64,000 bases of DNA from the NCBI RefSeq assembly GCF_000719865.1, contig NZ_JOID01000007.1, forward strand, positions 1-64,000, read 5' to 3'. The notes beneath the pieces were generated by a model. It ran no database searches. It was not told where the DNA came from and saw only the letters and a list, made by a program, of their open reading frames with translations. Each line of letters opens with the position of its first letter. The stretch's first letter is position 1. The stretch comes from Streptomyces albus subsp. albus. Its GTDB lineage: Bacteria; Actinomycetota; Actinomycetes; Streptomycetales; Streptomycetaceae. The position numbers and the translations under genes are program-made. Positions 49,671 through 58,744 of this stretch are shown in pieces.

Positions 49671-49931
49671 TCAGCCGGCGGACACGGTGCCGGAGAGGGA
49701 GTCCGGCACCGTGGAGCCGGCGGCGCGGACGGGGACGGACGCCAGCCGCCGCCGGGCCTCGGCCAGGGCTCTGTCGACCGTGCGGGTGCCGGTGGTCACG
49801 CAGAGCGTGTACGCGGTGTCCTCCAGGCGCCGGCGCAACTCCGGGCCCGTCTCGCCGCTTCCCGCCACGGCCTGCAGGGTCGTGTAGCGGTCGACGAGGT
49901 CGCGCAGGACATCGGGGTGGGCCATCAGCAC
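49671..49931 (-). CDS. DUF5133 small protein
   Basis: An 86-residue protein beginning MLMAHPDVLRDLVDRYTTLQ and containing LRRRLEDTAYTLCVTTGTRTVDRALAEARRRLA, as in the streptomycete DUF5133 family. Predicted as two or three helices followed by a Ser/Ala-rich tail. The family is associated with secondary-metabolism regulation in annotation only. The start ATG follows GGAGGAT. Confidence 0.72.
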   Translation of the reverse strand: MLMAHPDVLRDLVDRYTTLQAVAGSGETGPELRRRLEDTAYTLCVTTGTRTVDRALAEARRRLASVPVRAAGSTVPDSLSGTVSAG

Positions 49932-50242
49932 GATGATCCTCCATCGGAAGAGGGGGTGGTCCTTGCTTCGACTGCCCCGCCCATCCCCGCATATGCCGAC
50001 AAAGCGAGGGCTGATCGATCCGCGGTTCCGGTGCGCCCGCCGGGGACGGGAAGGGGAGGCGGGCGGACCACCGGACGCCTCCGGGCCGGCGTCCGGAAAC
50101 GCGGCGCCGGGCGACGGTACGCGCGTGCCGGGCCGGGGAAGGTCCCGGAAGTCCCGGGAAGAAGCCTCGGAAGAGCACCTGAGAAGAGCACCTGATGAGG
50201 GCGGCGGAGGCCGCGGAAGACGAGGGAAGGGGAGAGCGAGCG
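49932..50242. other. Divergent promoter region
   Basis: About 310 bp between DUF5133 (-) and the acetoacetate-decarboxylase-like gene (+). Contains a 13-bp direct repeat GAAGAGCACCTGA (about 50169-50195). No gene recognised. Confidence 0.4.
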
Positions 50243-50869
50243 ATGCCCGACACCACCGGAGGACGGCCGTCCCATCCGCCCGCGCCCTGGGTGTCCCGGG
50301 GCGAGATGTGGTTCGGGCTGCTGCCCGTCCGGCGGCCTCCGGACCTGCCGCCGGACCTCCGCCCGCTCGGGCCGCGGAGCCGGATCGCGGTCGGCGTGGT
50401 GCGCTACCGCGAAGGGACCCTGCGCTACGACGAGTTGGCCATGGGCCCGCTGGTGCGCCGGGGCCGCCGGGCGGGGCTGCTGATCCAGCGGATCTGGGTC
50501 GACGACGACGCGTCGGTGCGGGGCGGGCGCGCCATCTGGGGACTGCCCAAGGAACCGGCCGAGTTCACCTGGGCCGGGGACTCCGTCCGGGTCGGCGACG
50601 CCGGGGGGACGCTGGCCCGGATCGTCTTCCGCCCCGGCCGTGGGCCGCTCTCCGCGCTGCCGCCGGTGCCGGCACTGCTCCCCGGGTTCGGCGGAACTCC
50701 CGGGCGGCGCCTGTTCGTTGCCGGACGGCTCACCGGCAGGCCGCGCCGGGAGACCATGACCGTCACCGAGTGGTCGGACCGGCTGCCGCCGCTGCGAGGT
50801 GTCCGGGCCCGTCCCTCGCTGGCCTTCCGGCCGTTCCGGATGACGGTGCCCGCGCCGGTGCGCTGCTGA
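50243..50869 (+). CDS. Acetoacetate decarboxylase family protein
   Basis: A 208-residue protein of the acetoacetate decarboxylase (ADC) fold: VGVVRYREGTLRYDELAMGPLVRRG, then IQRIWVDDDASVRGGRAIWGLPKEPAEF, the usual ADC-like segment, and a closing strand LAFRPFRMTVPAPV. The catalytic Lys of true ADC would lie near the GLPKEPAEF segment (a Lys is present). Many ADC-fold proteins act on other keto acids, so the reaction is open. The ATG 50243 follows GGGGAGAG. Confidence 0.78.
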   Translation: MPDTTGGRPSHPPAPWVSRGEMWFGLLPVRRPPDLPPDLRPLGPRSRIAVGVVRYREGTLRYDELAMGPLVRRGRRAGLLIQRIWVDDDASVRGGRAIWGLPKEPAEFTWAGDSVRVGDAGGTLARIVFRPGRGPLSALPPVPALLPGFGGTPGRRLFVAGRLTGRPRRETMTVTEWSDRLPPLRGVRARPSLAFRPFRMTVPAPVRC

Positions 50870-51033
50870 GCGGTTCCCGGGCACTCAAGGACGGTGGCCG
50901 CTTGATGTTCCCGTGGGTGACACCCTCCGCGTGCACCGCGGCCGGCCCGGAGAGCAACTGGTCCGGCAGCGGACACAGCGGGGCGGCAACGGCCCGGAGT
51001 CGCCGATGAGATGGGCCGGCGAGCCGCCGGGCG

Positions 51034-52542
51034 TCAGCGCCGGTGCGCTCCCCCGCCGTCCAGGATCTTCGTCCGCTTGCCCCACGCCTTGCCGTTCGCG
51101 CCCTTCCCCGGAGCCTCGGCGGTCGTGCCGGTCCTTCCCGTGGTGCCGGAGGTCCGGAACCCATGGGCCCCCCGGGGGGCCTCCGCGGCGGACCGGGCGG
51201 AGGCCGCCGCCGGGCCGGGCGTGCCGGACCGGGTGTGCGGGCCCGGGGAGAGCCGTCGCGGCGTGGGACCGGAGGCCGCGGTGGACGCGGCGGGCCCGGA
51301 GGACTCCGGGCGGTGGTCCGCCTGCCGGGCCGGGACGCCGTCGCCCCGCTCCGGTGTCTCCGGAGTTCCCGCCCGCTCCGTGGCCGGGGCCCGGTGCGCC
51401 GGCTGCTCGGGCCGGGAACCGGCGGGAGCGGACGCGGCCTGGTCGCCGCTGCCGGCGGCGTCGCCCGGAGCCGTCAGCGCGGTGCCGAGAACGGCGGCGA
51501 GCACCGCCGTGCCCGTGGCCGCGAGCAGGCGGCGTCCCCGTGCCGGCTGCCGGGGGATCCCGGGCAGGGTGTCGCCGTCGGACCGCCCTGCGGCGGGCCC
51601 GGGCCCGGCTGCCACGGCCTCCGCGGCGGCCGGGGCGGCCGGGGCGGCGGGTGCGGCGGCGTCGTACACGAAGCCGCCAGCCGGATGACCGTGGGGGGCG
51701 TGGAGGCCCGGGACGGCGGTCCCGTCGCCGCTCAGGGCGGCCAGCGCGGTGCGGCAGTCGTGGGAGGTGGGCCGGGCTGCGGGGTCGAGAGCCGTCATCG
51801 CCCGGAGCAGGGCGGCCACGTCGTCCGGCAGGAAGCCGGGAAGAACCGGAGGGCGGTGCAGGCGGGCGATGGCCGCCTCCAGGGGCGCACCGTGGTACTC
51901 CAGATCGCCCTTGAGGCACTCCAGCAGGACCAGGCCGAGGGCGTACACGTCCGCGGGCGGCCCGGCTCCCTCCCCCGTGACCTGCTCGGGCGCCATGTAG
52001 GCGGCGGTGCCGACCAGCGCGCCGGTGGCGGTGTGCGCGGTCGTGCCGACGAACTGCGAGATGCCGAAATCGGTGAGGTACGGACGGGACCCGGTGTCCA
52101 GCAGGATGTTGGCGGGCTTCACGTCCCGGTGGACGATGCCCGCGTCGTGCACATGGGCCAGGGCGTCCGCCAGGGCGGCGCCGAGCCCGGTGACCTCGGG
52201 CAGCGGCAGGGGCGCGGTCGCCCGGTCGCGCAGGGTCTGGCCGGCCACCAGCTGCATGACGAGGTAGGCGCGGCCCTCGTGCCGGCCGGTGTCGTAGACG
52301 GTGACCAGTCCCGGGTGCCGCAGCCGGGCGAGCAGGAGGGCCTCCTGGGCGAAGCGTTCCTCCATCTCCGGTTCCGTACCGGGGCGGAAGACCTTGACGG
52401 CCACCGGCCGTCCGAGGCGGAGGTCCACCCCCGCGTACACGTCCGCGACACCTCCCGAGCCGAGGGGCCGGTCCAGGCGGTACCGCCCGGAGAGGGGTCC
52501 GGCGGGGGCCGGCGACAGCGGCGGTGACTGGCAGTCCCACAT
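51034..52542 (-). CDS. Ser/Thr protein kinase with C-terminal membrane anchor
   Basis: A 502-residue Hanks-type kinase: Gly-loop LGSGGVADVYAG (about 27-38), VAVKVF (catalytic Lys), catalytic loop HRDVKPANILL, DFGISQF, APEQV, DVYALG. An Ala/Pro-rich juxtamembrane linker leads to one membrane helix (about 335-355, LLAATGTAVLAAVLGTALTA) and an extracytosolic, disordered Ser/Thr/Pro-rich tail without PASTA repeats. The ATG at 52540-52542 has GGGAG 5 bases upstream; the frame reaches 52602 but without a ribosome binding site. The signal sensed is unknown. Confidence 0.88.
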   Translation of the reverse strand: MWDCQSPPLSPAPAGPLSGRYRLDRPLGSGGVADVYAGVDLRLGRPVAVKVFRPGTEPEMEERFAQEALLLARLRHPGLVTVYDTGRHEGRAYLVMQLVAGQTLRDRATAPLPLPEVTGLGAALADALAHVHDAGIVHRDVKPANILLDTGSRPYLTDFGISQFVGTTAHTATGALVGTAAYMAPEQVTGEGAGPPADVYALGLVLLECLKGDLEYHGAPLEAAIARLHRPPVLPGFLPDDVAALLRAMTALDPAARPTSHDCRTALAALSGDGTAVPGLHAPHGHPAGGFVYDAAAPAAPAAPAAAEAVAAGPGPAAGRSDGDTLPGIPRQPARGRRLLAATGTAVLAAVLGTALTAPGDAAGSGDQAASAPAGSRPEQPAHRAPATERAGTPETPERGDGVPARQADHRPESSGPAASTAASGPTPRRLSPGPHTRSGTPGPAAASARSAAEAPRGAHGFRTSGTTGRTGTTAEAPGKGANGKAWGKRTKILDGGGAHRR

Positions 52543-52724
52543 GCGTACTCCCACACCCCTGGCGAACGGCGGGGCGGCACTTGACGACAACACGGACATC
52601 ACACGCTGTCGCGGCGTCTACCCGGCGGGACCCGCCCCATCCGCCCGGAATCGGGTCCCCGCCCCGGAGCGGGGCCGGCCGCCCGGGGGTGCGGCACACC
52701 GCGGCCGCCCTACCGTACCGCGGG

Positions 52725-53516
52725 TTACGCCTGCTCAACGTGGGGGCCGGACGGCCGCCCGCGCGTCCCGAGGGTGTCGGCCAGCCGGAGGAGCTCCATC
52801 GGCAGCGGGAAGATGATGGTGGAGCTCCGCTCGTCGGTGATCTCGGCCATCGTGGAGAGGATCCGCAGCTGCATGGCCGCCGGGTGCTCCTCCAGCCGCT
52901 CCGCGGCGTCCGACAGGGTCTGCGCGGCCTCGAACTCGCCCTGGGCGTGGATGACCTTGGCCCGCCGGTCCCGCTCGGCCTCGGCCTGGCGCGCCATGGC
53001 CCGCCGCATCGGCTGGGGCAGTTCGACGTCCTTGACCTCCACGAGGGTGACCTTGACGCCCCACGGGTTGGTCACGTCGTCGATGATGCGCTGGAGCCGC
53101 TGGTTGATCTCGTCCCGGTTGATCAGCAGCTCGTCCAGGTCCACTTGGCCGAGGATGCTGCGCAGGGTGGTCTGGGCGATCTGCGAGGTGCCCTTGATGT
53201 GGTCCTCGATGGCCACCACGGAGCGGTTGGGGTCGACGACGTTGAAGTACGTCACGGCGTTGACGCGGACGGTGACGTTGTCCTTGGTGATGATGTCCTG
53301 CGGCGGGATGTCCATGGTCACCGTGCGCAGGGAGACCCGGATCAGCCGGTCCACCACGGGGATGATGACGATGAGGCCCGGGCCCTTGGCCCCGATGATG
53401 CGTCCGAGCCGGAAGACCACTCCGCGCTCGTACTCCGGGACGATCTTGATGGCGGCCATCGCCAGCAGGAGCAGGACTCCCACGGCGGCGAGGATGCCGA
53501 CCAGTGCTCCGTTCAC
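52725..53516 (-). CDS. SPFH/band 7 (slipin/stomatin-like) membrane protein
   Basis: A 263-residue slipin. The N-terminal hairpin-type membrane segment (about 4-25) is followed by IKIVPEYERGVVFRLGRI. The band 7 domain covers about 27-190 (GPGLIVIIPVVDRLIRVSLRTVTMDIPPQDIITKDNVTVRVNAV, LDELLINRDEINQRLQRIIDD). A helical tail ends with STIIFPLPMELLRL. The GTG start at 53514-53516 lies 2 bases after the NfeD stop and follows GAAGGAG. Slipins pair with NfeD-type proteins (stomatin operon partner); together they form membrane microdomain complexes. Confidence 0.9.
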   Translation of the reverse strand: MNGALVGILAAVGVLLLLAMAAIKIVPEYERGVVFRLGRIIGAKGPGLIVIIPVVDRLIRVSLRTVTMDIPPQDIITKDNVTVRVNAVTYFNVVDPNRSVVAIEDHIKGTSQIAQTTLRSILGQVDLDELLINRDEINQRLQRIIDDVTNPWGVKVTLVEVKDVELPQPMRRAMARQAEAERDRRAKVIHAQGEFEAAQTLSDAAERLEEHPAAMQLRILSTMAEITDERSSTIIFPLPMELLRLADTLGTRGRPSGPHVEQA

Positions 53517-53518
53517 GG

Positions 53519-54937
53519 TCACTCCTTCTCGGAAGGCGGCCGGTCCCCGGCGGGGCCGGCCGGTTCGACGACGAGGACGAGACCCCGCCGGTCCACGACG
53601 CGGACGAGCTGCCCCTCGGCCGGGGGCGCCTCCCGGCCGCGGATGTCCCACCACGCGCCGTCGAGCAGCACCTGGCCGCGGTCGCCCTCGGCCCGGCGCA
53701 CCACCACCTCGCGTCCGAGGAGGGCCTCCTCCCCGATGGCCGGCGGTCCGCGCCGGGCCCGCCAGGCCAGCCGCCCGGCGACCAGCGAGCCGGCTCCCAC
53801 CACGAGCGCGGTGGGCCACAGCACGGCCGGGCCGATCTCCGTCTCCCCCCGGAAGAGGAAGATCCCGGCGAACACCAGGGCGACGGTCCCGCTGGCCGCG
53901 AACACCCCGATCCCGGGCGTGAACACCTCGCCGGTGAACAGCGCGGCGGCCAGGAGGATCAGGAACAGCCCGGCCAGGTGGAACGGCAGGACGCTCAGCG
54001 CGGTGAAGCCGAGGAGCAGCGCGACGGCACCGATGACCCCGCCGAAGCCCATTCCGGGACTGGCGAGTTCGTAGATGACGGCCAGGGTGCCGATGGACAG
54101 GAAGAGATACGCCAGCTCGGGGCGGGCCAGTGTCTGCCGCAGCTCTCCGAAGAAGCCCAGGTCGTACTCCACGACGCGGGCGCCGGCGGTCCGCAGCACC
54201 ACCCCGCGGCCGCCGCCCTCCGGGCCCACCCGGACCCGGCGGCCGTCGGCCGCGTCCAGCACGGCGCGGCGGGAGGGTTCCACCAGGTCCACCACGTTGT
54301 CCCGCAGCGCCGTGCGGTCGGAGACGGAGGTCCCCTCGCGCACCATGTCCTCGGCGAAGCCGGTGTCGCGGCCGCGCTGCTCGGCGATCGAGACGGCGAA
54401 CGCGGCGGAGTCACCCACGACCTTCTCGCTCGCCTTCTCCCCCTGTCCTCCGACCGGGGTGCCCGCGCCGATGTGGGTGCCCGGGGCCATGGCCGCGATG
54501 TGGGCGGCCATCGTGAGGTAGGCGCCCGCCGAGGCGGCGCGGGCCCCGGAGGGCGAGACGTGGACGATGACGGGGACCTCCGCGGTGAGGAAGCCCCGCA
54601 CGATGCCCCGGGTGGACTCCAGCAGCCCGCCCGGGGTGTCGAGTTCGACGAGCAGGGCGGCGTGGTCCTCGCGCTCGGCCCGGCGCAGCCCCTCGTCGAG
54701 ATGGCCCTCCACGACCGGGGTGATGGTGCCGTCCACGCGGGTCGCCAGCACCGTCGGTTCCCCCGCCGGCGCGGCTGCCGCCGCCGGAAGGGCCGGGAAT
54801 CCCGCGAGGACGACGAGAAAGGCCCAGACGCACAGGCGGACGGGGGACGGCGCACGGCCGTAGCGGGGACCGGTGCGGGGTCCGGGGCCGGCCCCGCCGG
54901 ACCGGGCAGGGGGCTCTTCTTCTGCTGCCCGCGCCAT
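53519..54937 (-). CDS. NfeD-family ClpP-class membrane serine protease
   Basis: A 472-residue full-length NfeD. The N-terminal cytosolic stretch is followed by a signal-anchor (about 34-55). The ClpP-like protease domain (about 60-260) has catalytic Ser in PSGARAASAGAYLTMAAHIAAM and the Lys region KASEKVVGDSAAF. Then come about five membrane helices (290-410) and the C-terminal NfeD beta-barrel (IGEEALLGREVVVRRAEGDRGQVLLDGAWWDIRG). Such proteases cleave near the C-terminus of their stomatin partner. ATG 54935-54937 has AGGAGA upstream. Operon with the slipin gene. Confidence 0.9.
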   Translation of the reverse strand: MARAAEEEPPARSGGAGPGPRTGPRYGRAPSPVRLCVWAFLVVLAGFPALPAAAAAPAGEPTVLATRVDGTITPVVEGHLDEGLRRAEREDHAALLVELDTPGGLLESTRGIVRGFLTAEVPVIVHVSPSGARAASAGAYLTMAAHIAAMAPGTHIGAGTPVGGQGEKASEKVVGDSAAFAVSIAEQRGRDTGFAEDMVREGTSVSDRTALRDNVVDLVEPSRRAVLDAADGRRVRVGPEGGGRGVVLRTAGARVVEYDLGFFGELRQTLARPELAYLFLSIGTLAVIYELASPGMGFGGVIGAVALLLGFTALSVLPFHLAGLFLILLAAALFTGEVFTPGIGVFAASGTVALVFAGIFLFRGETEIGPAVLWPTALVVGAGSLVAGRLAWRARRGPPAIGEEALLGREVVVRRAEGDRGQVLLDGAWWDIRGREAPPAEGQLVRVVDRRGLVLVVEPAGPAGDRPPSEKE

Positions 54938-55078
54938 GGATGTCTCCTGAGAGGGCTCGCGCTCCGGCAACGCGCTCCGGGGGCTCCGCCCCTTCGGGGC
55001 GCGGCGGCCGGGCGCGGACACCGTGACCCGGGTTCGGTGTTCTCCGGATGCCGGCCGGCGGTGCGCCCGGCCCTGGCG

Positions 55079-55882
55079 TCAGCTGCCGGAAGGGGAGGGC
55101 TTGAGCACCACGAAGTCCGCCCCGAAGGGGTCGGCGCACACGGCCATCCGGCCGACGCCCTCGGCGGTCTCCGGACCCATCGGTACCGTGCCGCCGTTCC
55201 CGGAGACCTTCGCGACCGTGGCGTCGCAGTCCTCGACCGCGAACACGGGGTGCCAGTAGGGGCGTCCGCCGGTCGGCTTCAGCTGTTCCGCCGGGAGCTC
55301 CATGATCCCGCCGTGCATCCGCTCCTGGCCCAGGCCCCCGGGGGTGACGAGGGTGTAGGAGCCGCCCCCGCCACCGGGCATGTCCATGTCCTGCGTCTCC
55401 CAGCCGAGGAGACCGCGGTAGAACTCCTGGGCGGCGGAGGAGTCGGTGGTGTAAAGCTCGACCCAGCACAGGGCTCCGGGCGCGTCCACCGACTCCAGGC
55501 CCGGCTCCGTCCCGGGCTGCCAGATGGCGAATTCTCCCCCGAGCGGGTCGGTGAGCTGGGCCATCCGGCCCTCACCGCCCATGTCGGACGGGGGCACCCG
55601 CACCGTGCCGCCGGCCCGCTCGGCGGCCTGGGCCGCGGCGTCCGCGTCGGGGGTGAGGAAGTAGACCGTCCAGGCGGGGCGGGCGCCCTCCTCGGTGAGC
55701 CGGCCGGCCGCGGCCACCACCTTGCCGTCCCGGCGGAAGACTCCGTAGCCCCCGGCTTCCGGGCCGGCGGGCCGGAACTCCCAGTCGAAGACGGCGCCGT
55801 AGAAGGCGGCCGCGGCGTCGAGGTCGGGCGCGCCGAGATCGATCCAGCAGGGGGAGCCGGTGACGAAGTCAGTGGTGATCAC
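55079..55882 (-). CDS. Two-domain VOC (glyoxalase-like) protein
   Basis: A 267-residue protein with two vicinal-oxygen-chelate domains (about 5-125 and 135-262). Both start with the WxxL/V pattern (CWIDLGAPDLDAAAAFYGAVFDWEF and CWVELYTTDSSAAQEFYRGLLGWE) and end with DPxG segments (LTDPLGGEFAIWQP, CADPFGADFVVLKP). It is the CapA-type bleomycin-resistance-like hydroxylase/hydrolase group often annotated as lactoylglutathione lyase; the reaction is unknown. The GTG at 55880-55882 has AAAGGA at good spacing; a longer frame to 55978 lacks one. Confidence 0.82.
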   Translation of the reverse strand: MITTDFVTGSPCWIDLGAPDLDAAAAFYGAVFDWEFRPAGPEAGGYGVFRRDGKVVAAAGRLTEEGARPAWTVYFLTPDADAAAQAAERAGGTVRVPPSDMGGEGRMAQLTDPLGGEFAIWQPGTEPGLESVDAPGALCWVELYTTDSSAAQEFYRGLLGWETQDMDMPGGGGGSYTLVTPGGLGQERMHGGIMELPAEQLKPTGGRPYWHPVFAVEDCDATVAKVSGNGGTVPMGPETAEGVGRMAVCADPFGADFVVLKPSPSGS

Positions 55883-56017
55883 GGGGTTCCTTTCGGCGGG
55901 CCGTCCGTCCATGTCCGTGGACTCAGCCTGCCACCGGCCACCGGCAGCCGCCCGGCGGCCGTCCCCCGGCCGGCTCATGCGGGGGACGGGCGGGCGTCCG
56001 GGCGGGGCGCCGCGCGC

Positions 56018-56176
56018 CTACCGGTCCGGGGCGTCCCCGAAGTCGTCCTCCGCTCCGCGGATCGTCTCGTCGAAGACGGGAGTCAGGAAGGGGTTCGTGG
56101 CCGGGGGCCCGGGGGTCTCCGCCGTGGTGGTCCGCTCCGCTTCGACAGCGGAGAAGAGCGAGGTCGTGTGGTGGAT
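56018..56176 (-). CDS. Possible 52-aa small protein with ATC start (uncertain)
   Basis: The minus frame ending TNPFLTPVFDETIRGAEDDF then GDAPDR shows very regular G/C third positions, unlike the surrounding non-coding DNA, which suggests real coding. No ATG, GTG or TTG lies nearby. The ATC at 56174-56176 is preceded by GGAG at 7 bases; using it gives IHHTTSLFSAVEAERTTTAE as the first 20 residues. A distant in-frame GTG (56327-56329) would give 103 residues with an Arg/Pro-rich front part. Function unknown. Confidence 0.3.
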   Translation of the reverse strand: MHHTTSLFSAVEAERTTTAETPGPPATNPFLTPVFDETIRGAEDDFGDAPDR

Positions 56177-56391
56177 GGGAGGTCTCCGGTTCAGGGGAAG
56201 GGCGGCCGTATCGGCCGGCCGGCGCCGCCAGGGGCACCGGTGGGGGGCGGCCGCCCGGTCGCGGGCGCCGCCGTGTGGGGCCTCCGGTACGGGGGCCACG
56301 GGGTGGCCGGGCCGTACCGGAAGCCTCACGAGGTGGCCGGCGCGCCCGCGGGGCCGGCCGCTCGCGGGCCGGGCGACGGGCGGCCGGCGCC

Positions 56392-56613
56392 TCAGAGCTT
56401 GGTCATCTTGCTGAAGGGACTCTTGACGCGCGCGCGAAGGCCGCCGAAGTCCACCAGGACCGCGGTCTCGTCCTCGACGCCGATGACCCGGCCGAGGCCG
56501 TGCTCGTCGTGAGTGACCCGGTTTCCCACCGCGAACTGCTCGGGCGGCGGCACGACCGGGACGTTGAAGGGGCTGGAGGGCAGGTGGCGCCGGTATCCGG
56601 CTGACTTTGACAT
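56392..56613 (-). CDS. Small CarD-like/SH3-fold protein
   Basis: A 73-residue protein conserved in streptomycetes: FAVGNRVTHDEHGLGRVIGVEDETAVLVDFGGLRARVKSPFSKMTKL. The pattern of GDRVTHxxxGLGxVxxVE resembles the Tudor/SH3-like RNA-polymerase-interaction domain of CarD or the UvrD C-terminal domain, here as a stand-alone small protein. The ATG is preceded by GGAGGC at unusually short spacing. Role unknown. Confidence 0.7.
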   Translation of the reverse strand: MSKSAGYRRHLPSSPFNVPVVPPPEQFAVGNRVTHDEHGLGRVIGVEDETAVLVDFGGLRARVKSPFSKMTKL

Positions 56614-56782
56614 TGCCTCCAGTATGCGCCAGCGGGCCCCCGGGCGGGAGGTGCGGGGCTCATTACCGTGCGATCCGGTGCGATCCCGGTGCGGACGGGG
56701 CCGGAGGGGGGCCGGGGCATCCGGCCGTTCCGAGGTCCGGAGGCGCCGCGGACCCTGGTGCGCGGCGGGGTGAGCCCGGGCG

Positions 56783-57199
56783 TCAGAACCGGAAGACGCC
56801 GTTCGTGGCGGCCGCCGCACAGCCGCGGTTGGAGTACCGCTCCTCGAAGAGGACCTTGCGGGCGCCCCAGTTGCCGTCGGCGCGAACCGTCACCGGATCC
56901 CAGAGCCCCGTGCAGCCCCCGGAGCCGGGTTCGATCCGCTCGAAGTACCCGCCCGCCGCTTCCAGCACCGCGCAGGCCGCCTTGGGATCGGGGTGCGTGC
57001 CACCTGGCGGGTCGCACTCCAGGGTGACGGTGCTGCGCGGGCCGGACAGCCGGTCCGGGACGATGGTGAGGGTCAGCGAGGATCCGGGCGCGGCGGCCGG
57101 GGAGGCGGCCGCGGCCGGTCCGGCCGGGAGGATCGGCAGGGTGAGGGCGAGGGCCGTGGTGACGGCCGCCGTTAAGCCCGGGACGCGTTTTCTCCGCAT
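56783..57199 (-). CDS. Subtilisin inhibitor (SSI)-family secreted protein, atypical reactive site
   Basis: A 138-residue secreted protein with a Sec signal peptide (1-32, ending PAGPAAAA). The SSI domain has LTLTIVPDRLSGPRSTVTLECDPPGGTHPDPKAACAVLEAAGG and four cysteines in the usual two-disulfide layout. The reactive-site loop reads GGCTGLWDPVTV, aligned with CPMVYDPV of SSI. P1 (Met, Lys or Arg in known inhibitors) is therefore Gly, followed by Leu. This suggests changed or lost inhibitory specificity. The rest of the fold (GARKVLFEERYSNRGCAA) is normal. Confidence 0.88.
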   Translation of the reverse strand: MRRKRVPGLTAAVTTALALTLPILPAGPAAAASPAAAPGSSLTLTIVPDRLSGPRSTVTLECDPPGGTHPDPKAACAVLEAAGGYFERIEPGSGGCTGLWDPVTVRADGNWGARKVLFEERYSNRGCAAAATNGVFRF

Positions 57200-57438
57200 G
57201 GGTCTCTTCTCCTTCGCGAGACGTGCCCGTGACGTGACGCGGCGAGGCTAACAACGGGAGCGCGAGGAGGACATGGCTCCGCCGGAACGGCTCCGGCGGG
57301 ACGGACGGCGGGCGGCATGCGCACAGACCGGCGGGACGCCCCCTTGCCCGCTCCGGGACCGTCCCGGCCGCCGGGGACCGCCGGCGGTGCGAGCCGGGGA
57401 TGCGGCCGCTCCCCGGCCCCTCCAAGAGGTGCCGGGAG

Positions 57439-58455
57439 TCAGCTGGAGTCGCGGACGACGAGGGAGGTGGGAAGGACCTGGGAGTGCTCCGCGCTCCCCG
57501 GCTCGTCGATCTCCTTGAGCAGCAACTCCGTTATCCTGCGGCCCAGTTCCTCGACGGGCTGGCGGACCGTGGTCAGCGGCGGGTCGGTGTGGCGGGCGAT
57601 GATCGAGTCGTCGAAGCCGACCACCGCCACGTCCTCCGGCACCCGCCGCCCCCGCTTGCGCAGTTCGGCCAGGGCGCCGGCCGCCATCACGTCCGAGGCG
57701 GCGAAGACCGCGTCGAGGTCGGGGTGGCGTTCCAGCAGGGCGCGGATCGCGGCGCGGCCGCCCTCCTCGGTGAAGTCGGCGGGCTCGGCCATGCTCTCGT
57801 CGGGTTCCGGGCCGCCGCGCCGCAGTTCGTCGCGCCAGCCCTGCAGCCGGCTGTGGCCGACATCCATGTCGAGGGGGCCGCTGATGGTGGCGATCCTGGT
57901 GCGTCCGCGCTCCAGCAGGTGGCGCACCGCCTCGGCGGCGCCGCCGAGGTTGTCGGAGTGGACGTGCGGCAGGGCCTCGTCCGGTGACCGGCGGCCGGCG
58001 AGGACGGTCGGCAGGCCCATCTCCTCCAGCAGGCCGGGCAGCGGGTCGTCGCGGTGGACGGAGACGAGCAGCACGCCGTCGACGCGGCGGGCGGCCAGGA
58101 AGCGGGTGAACTGGTCCAGTTCCCGCTGGTCGCGGACGAGGACGAGAAGCAACTGGATCTGGCTTTCGGCCAGTCCGGTGCTCACCCCGCGGATGACGGC
58201 GGAGAAGTACGGTTCGGAGCCGAGGCGGCTCTCGGACTCGGGGATCACCAGCGCGATGGAGTCGGCGCGGCTCGTGACGAGGCTCCGGGCCACCGAGTTG
58301 GGGACGTAGTTGAGTTCGCTGATCGCGGCCTCGACGGCAGCCTTGGCCGCGTCACTGACCAGGGGCGAACCGTTGAGAACGCGGGAGACCGTGGTGCGGC
58401 CGACTCCGGCTCGCGCGGCCACGGTTTTAATAGTTGGCCGTTGACTGGCGCCCAT
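57439..58455 (-). CDS. cebR: LacI-family cellobiose-responsive repressor CebR
   Basis: A 338-residue LacI repressor. The helix-turn-helix (9-55) is TIKTVAARAGVGRTTVSRVLNGSPLVS. The hinge is followed by a type 1 sugar-binding domain (IALVIPESESRLGSEPYFSAV, LHxRDDPLPG-type loop, VFAASDVMAAGAL, VVGFDDSIIARHTDPPLTTVRQP). Divergent from cebE with two CebR-type boxes between them, so it should repress cebEFG-bglC and be released by cellobiose or cellotriose. The ATG 58453-58455 has GGGAG close upstream. In related species CebR also links cellulose degradation to specialised metabolism. Confidence 0.88.
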   Translation of the reverse strand: MGASQRPTIKTVAARAGVGRTTVSRVLNGSPLVSDAAKAAVEAAISELNYVPNSVARSLVTSRADSIALVIPESESRLGSEPYFSAVIRGVSTGLAESQIQLLLVLVRDQRELDQFTRFLAARRVDGVLLVSVHRDDPLPGLLEEMGLPTVLAGRRSPDEALPHVHSDNLGGAAEAVRHLLERGRTRIATISGPLDMDVGHSRLQGWRDELRRGGPEPDESMAEPADFTEEGGRAAIRALLERHPDLDAVFAASDVMAAGALAELRKRGRRVPEDVAVVGFDDSIIARHTDPPLTTVRQPVEELGRRITELLLKEIDEPGSAEHSQVLPTSLVVRDSS

Positions 58456-58633
58456 GGGCTCCCGCCTCTCTTCTCCTGCGCGGCGCCGCGGACGGCACCT
58501 AAGCAGCGCATTGTGCCAGACGGCGGCCCGCCCGCCGACCGGCCGCCGGGGGCTCGGACACGTTCTCGTAACGGAGGCGACTTCTCTTCTTGACGCCATC
58601 GGATTTCGGTCACACAGTCATCAGCAACCCCGG

Positions 58634-58669
58634 TGGGATCGTTCCCACCCGGCGATGGGAACGGTCCCA
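58634..58669. promoter_or_regulatory. Two CebR operators upstream of cebE
   Basis: TGGGATCGTTCCCA (58634-58647) and TGGGAACGGTCCCA (58656-58669) each match 12 of 14 positions of the CebR palindrome TGGGAGCGCTCCCA. Their centres are 22 bp apart, about two helical turns, which allows cooperative binding. A half-site GTGGGAC follows near 58685. They lie about 75 bp before cebE. Confidence 0.88.
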
Positions 58670-58744
58670 CCCTAGCCCAGCTTGGTGGGACAGCCTCGAA
58701 GAGCCAAGGCTCCGGCGCACCGGCGCCGCCACTAGGAGGACGTC

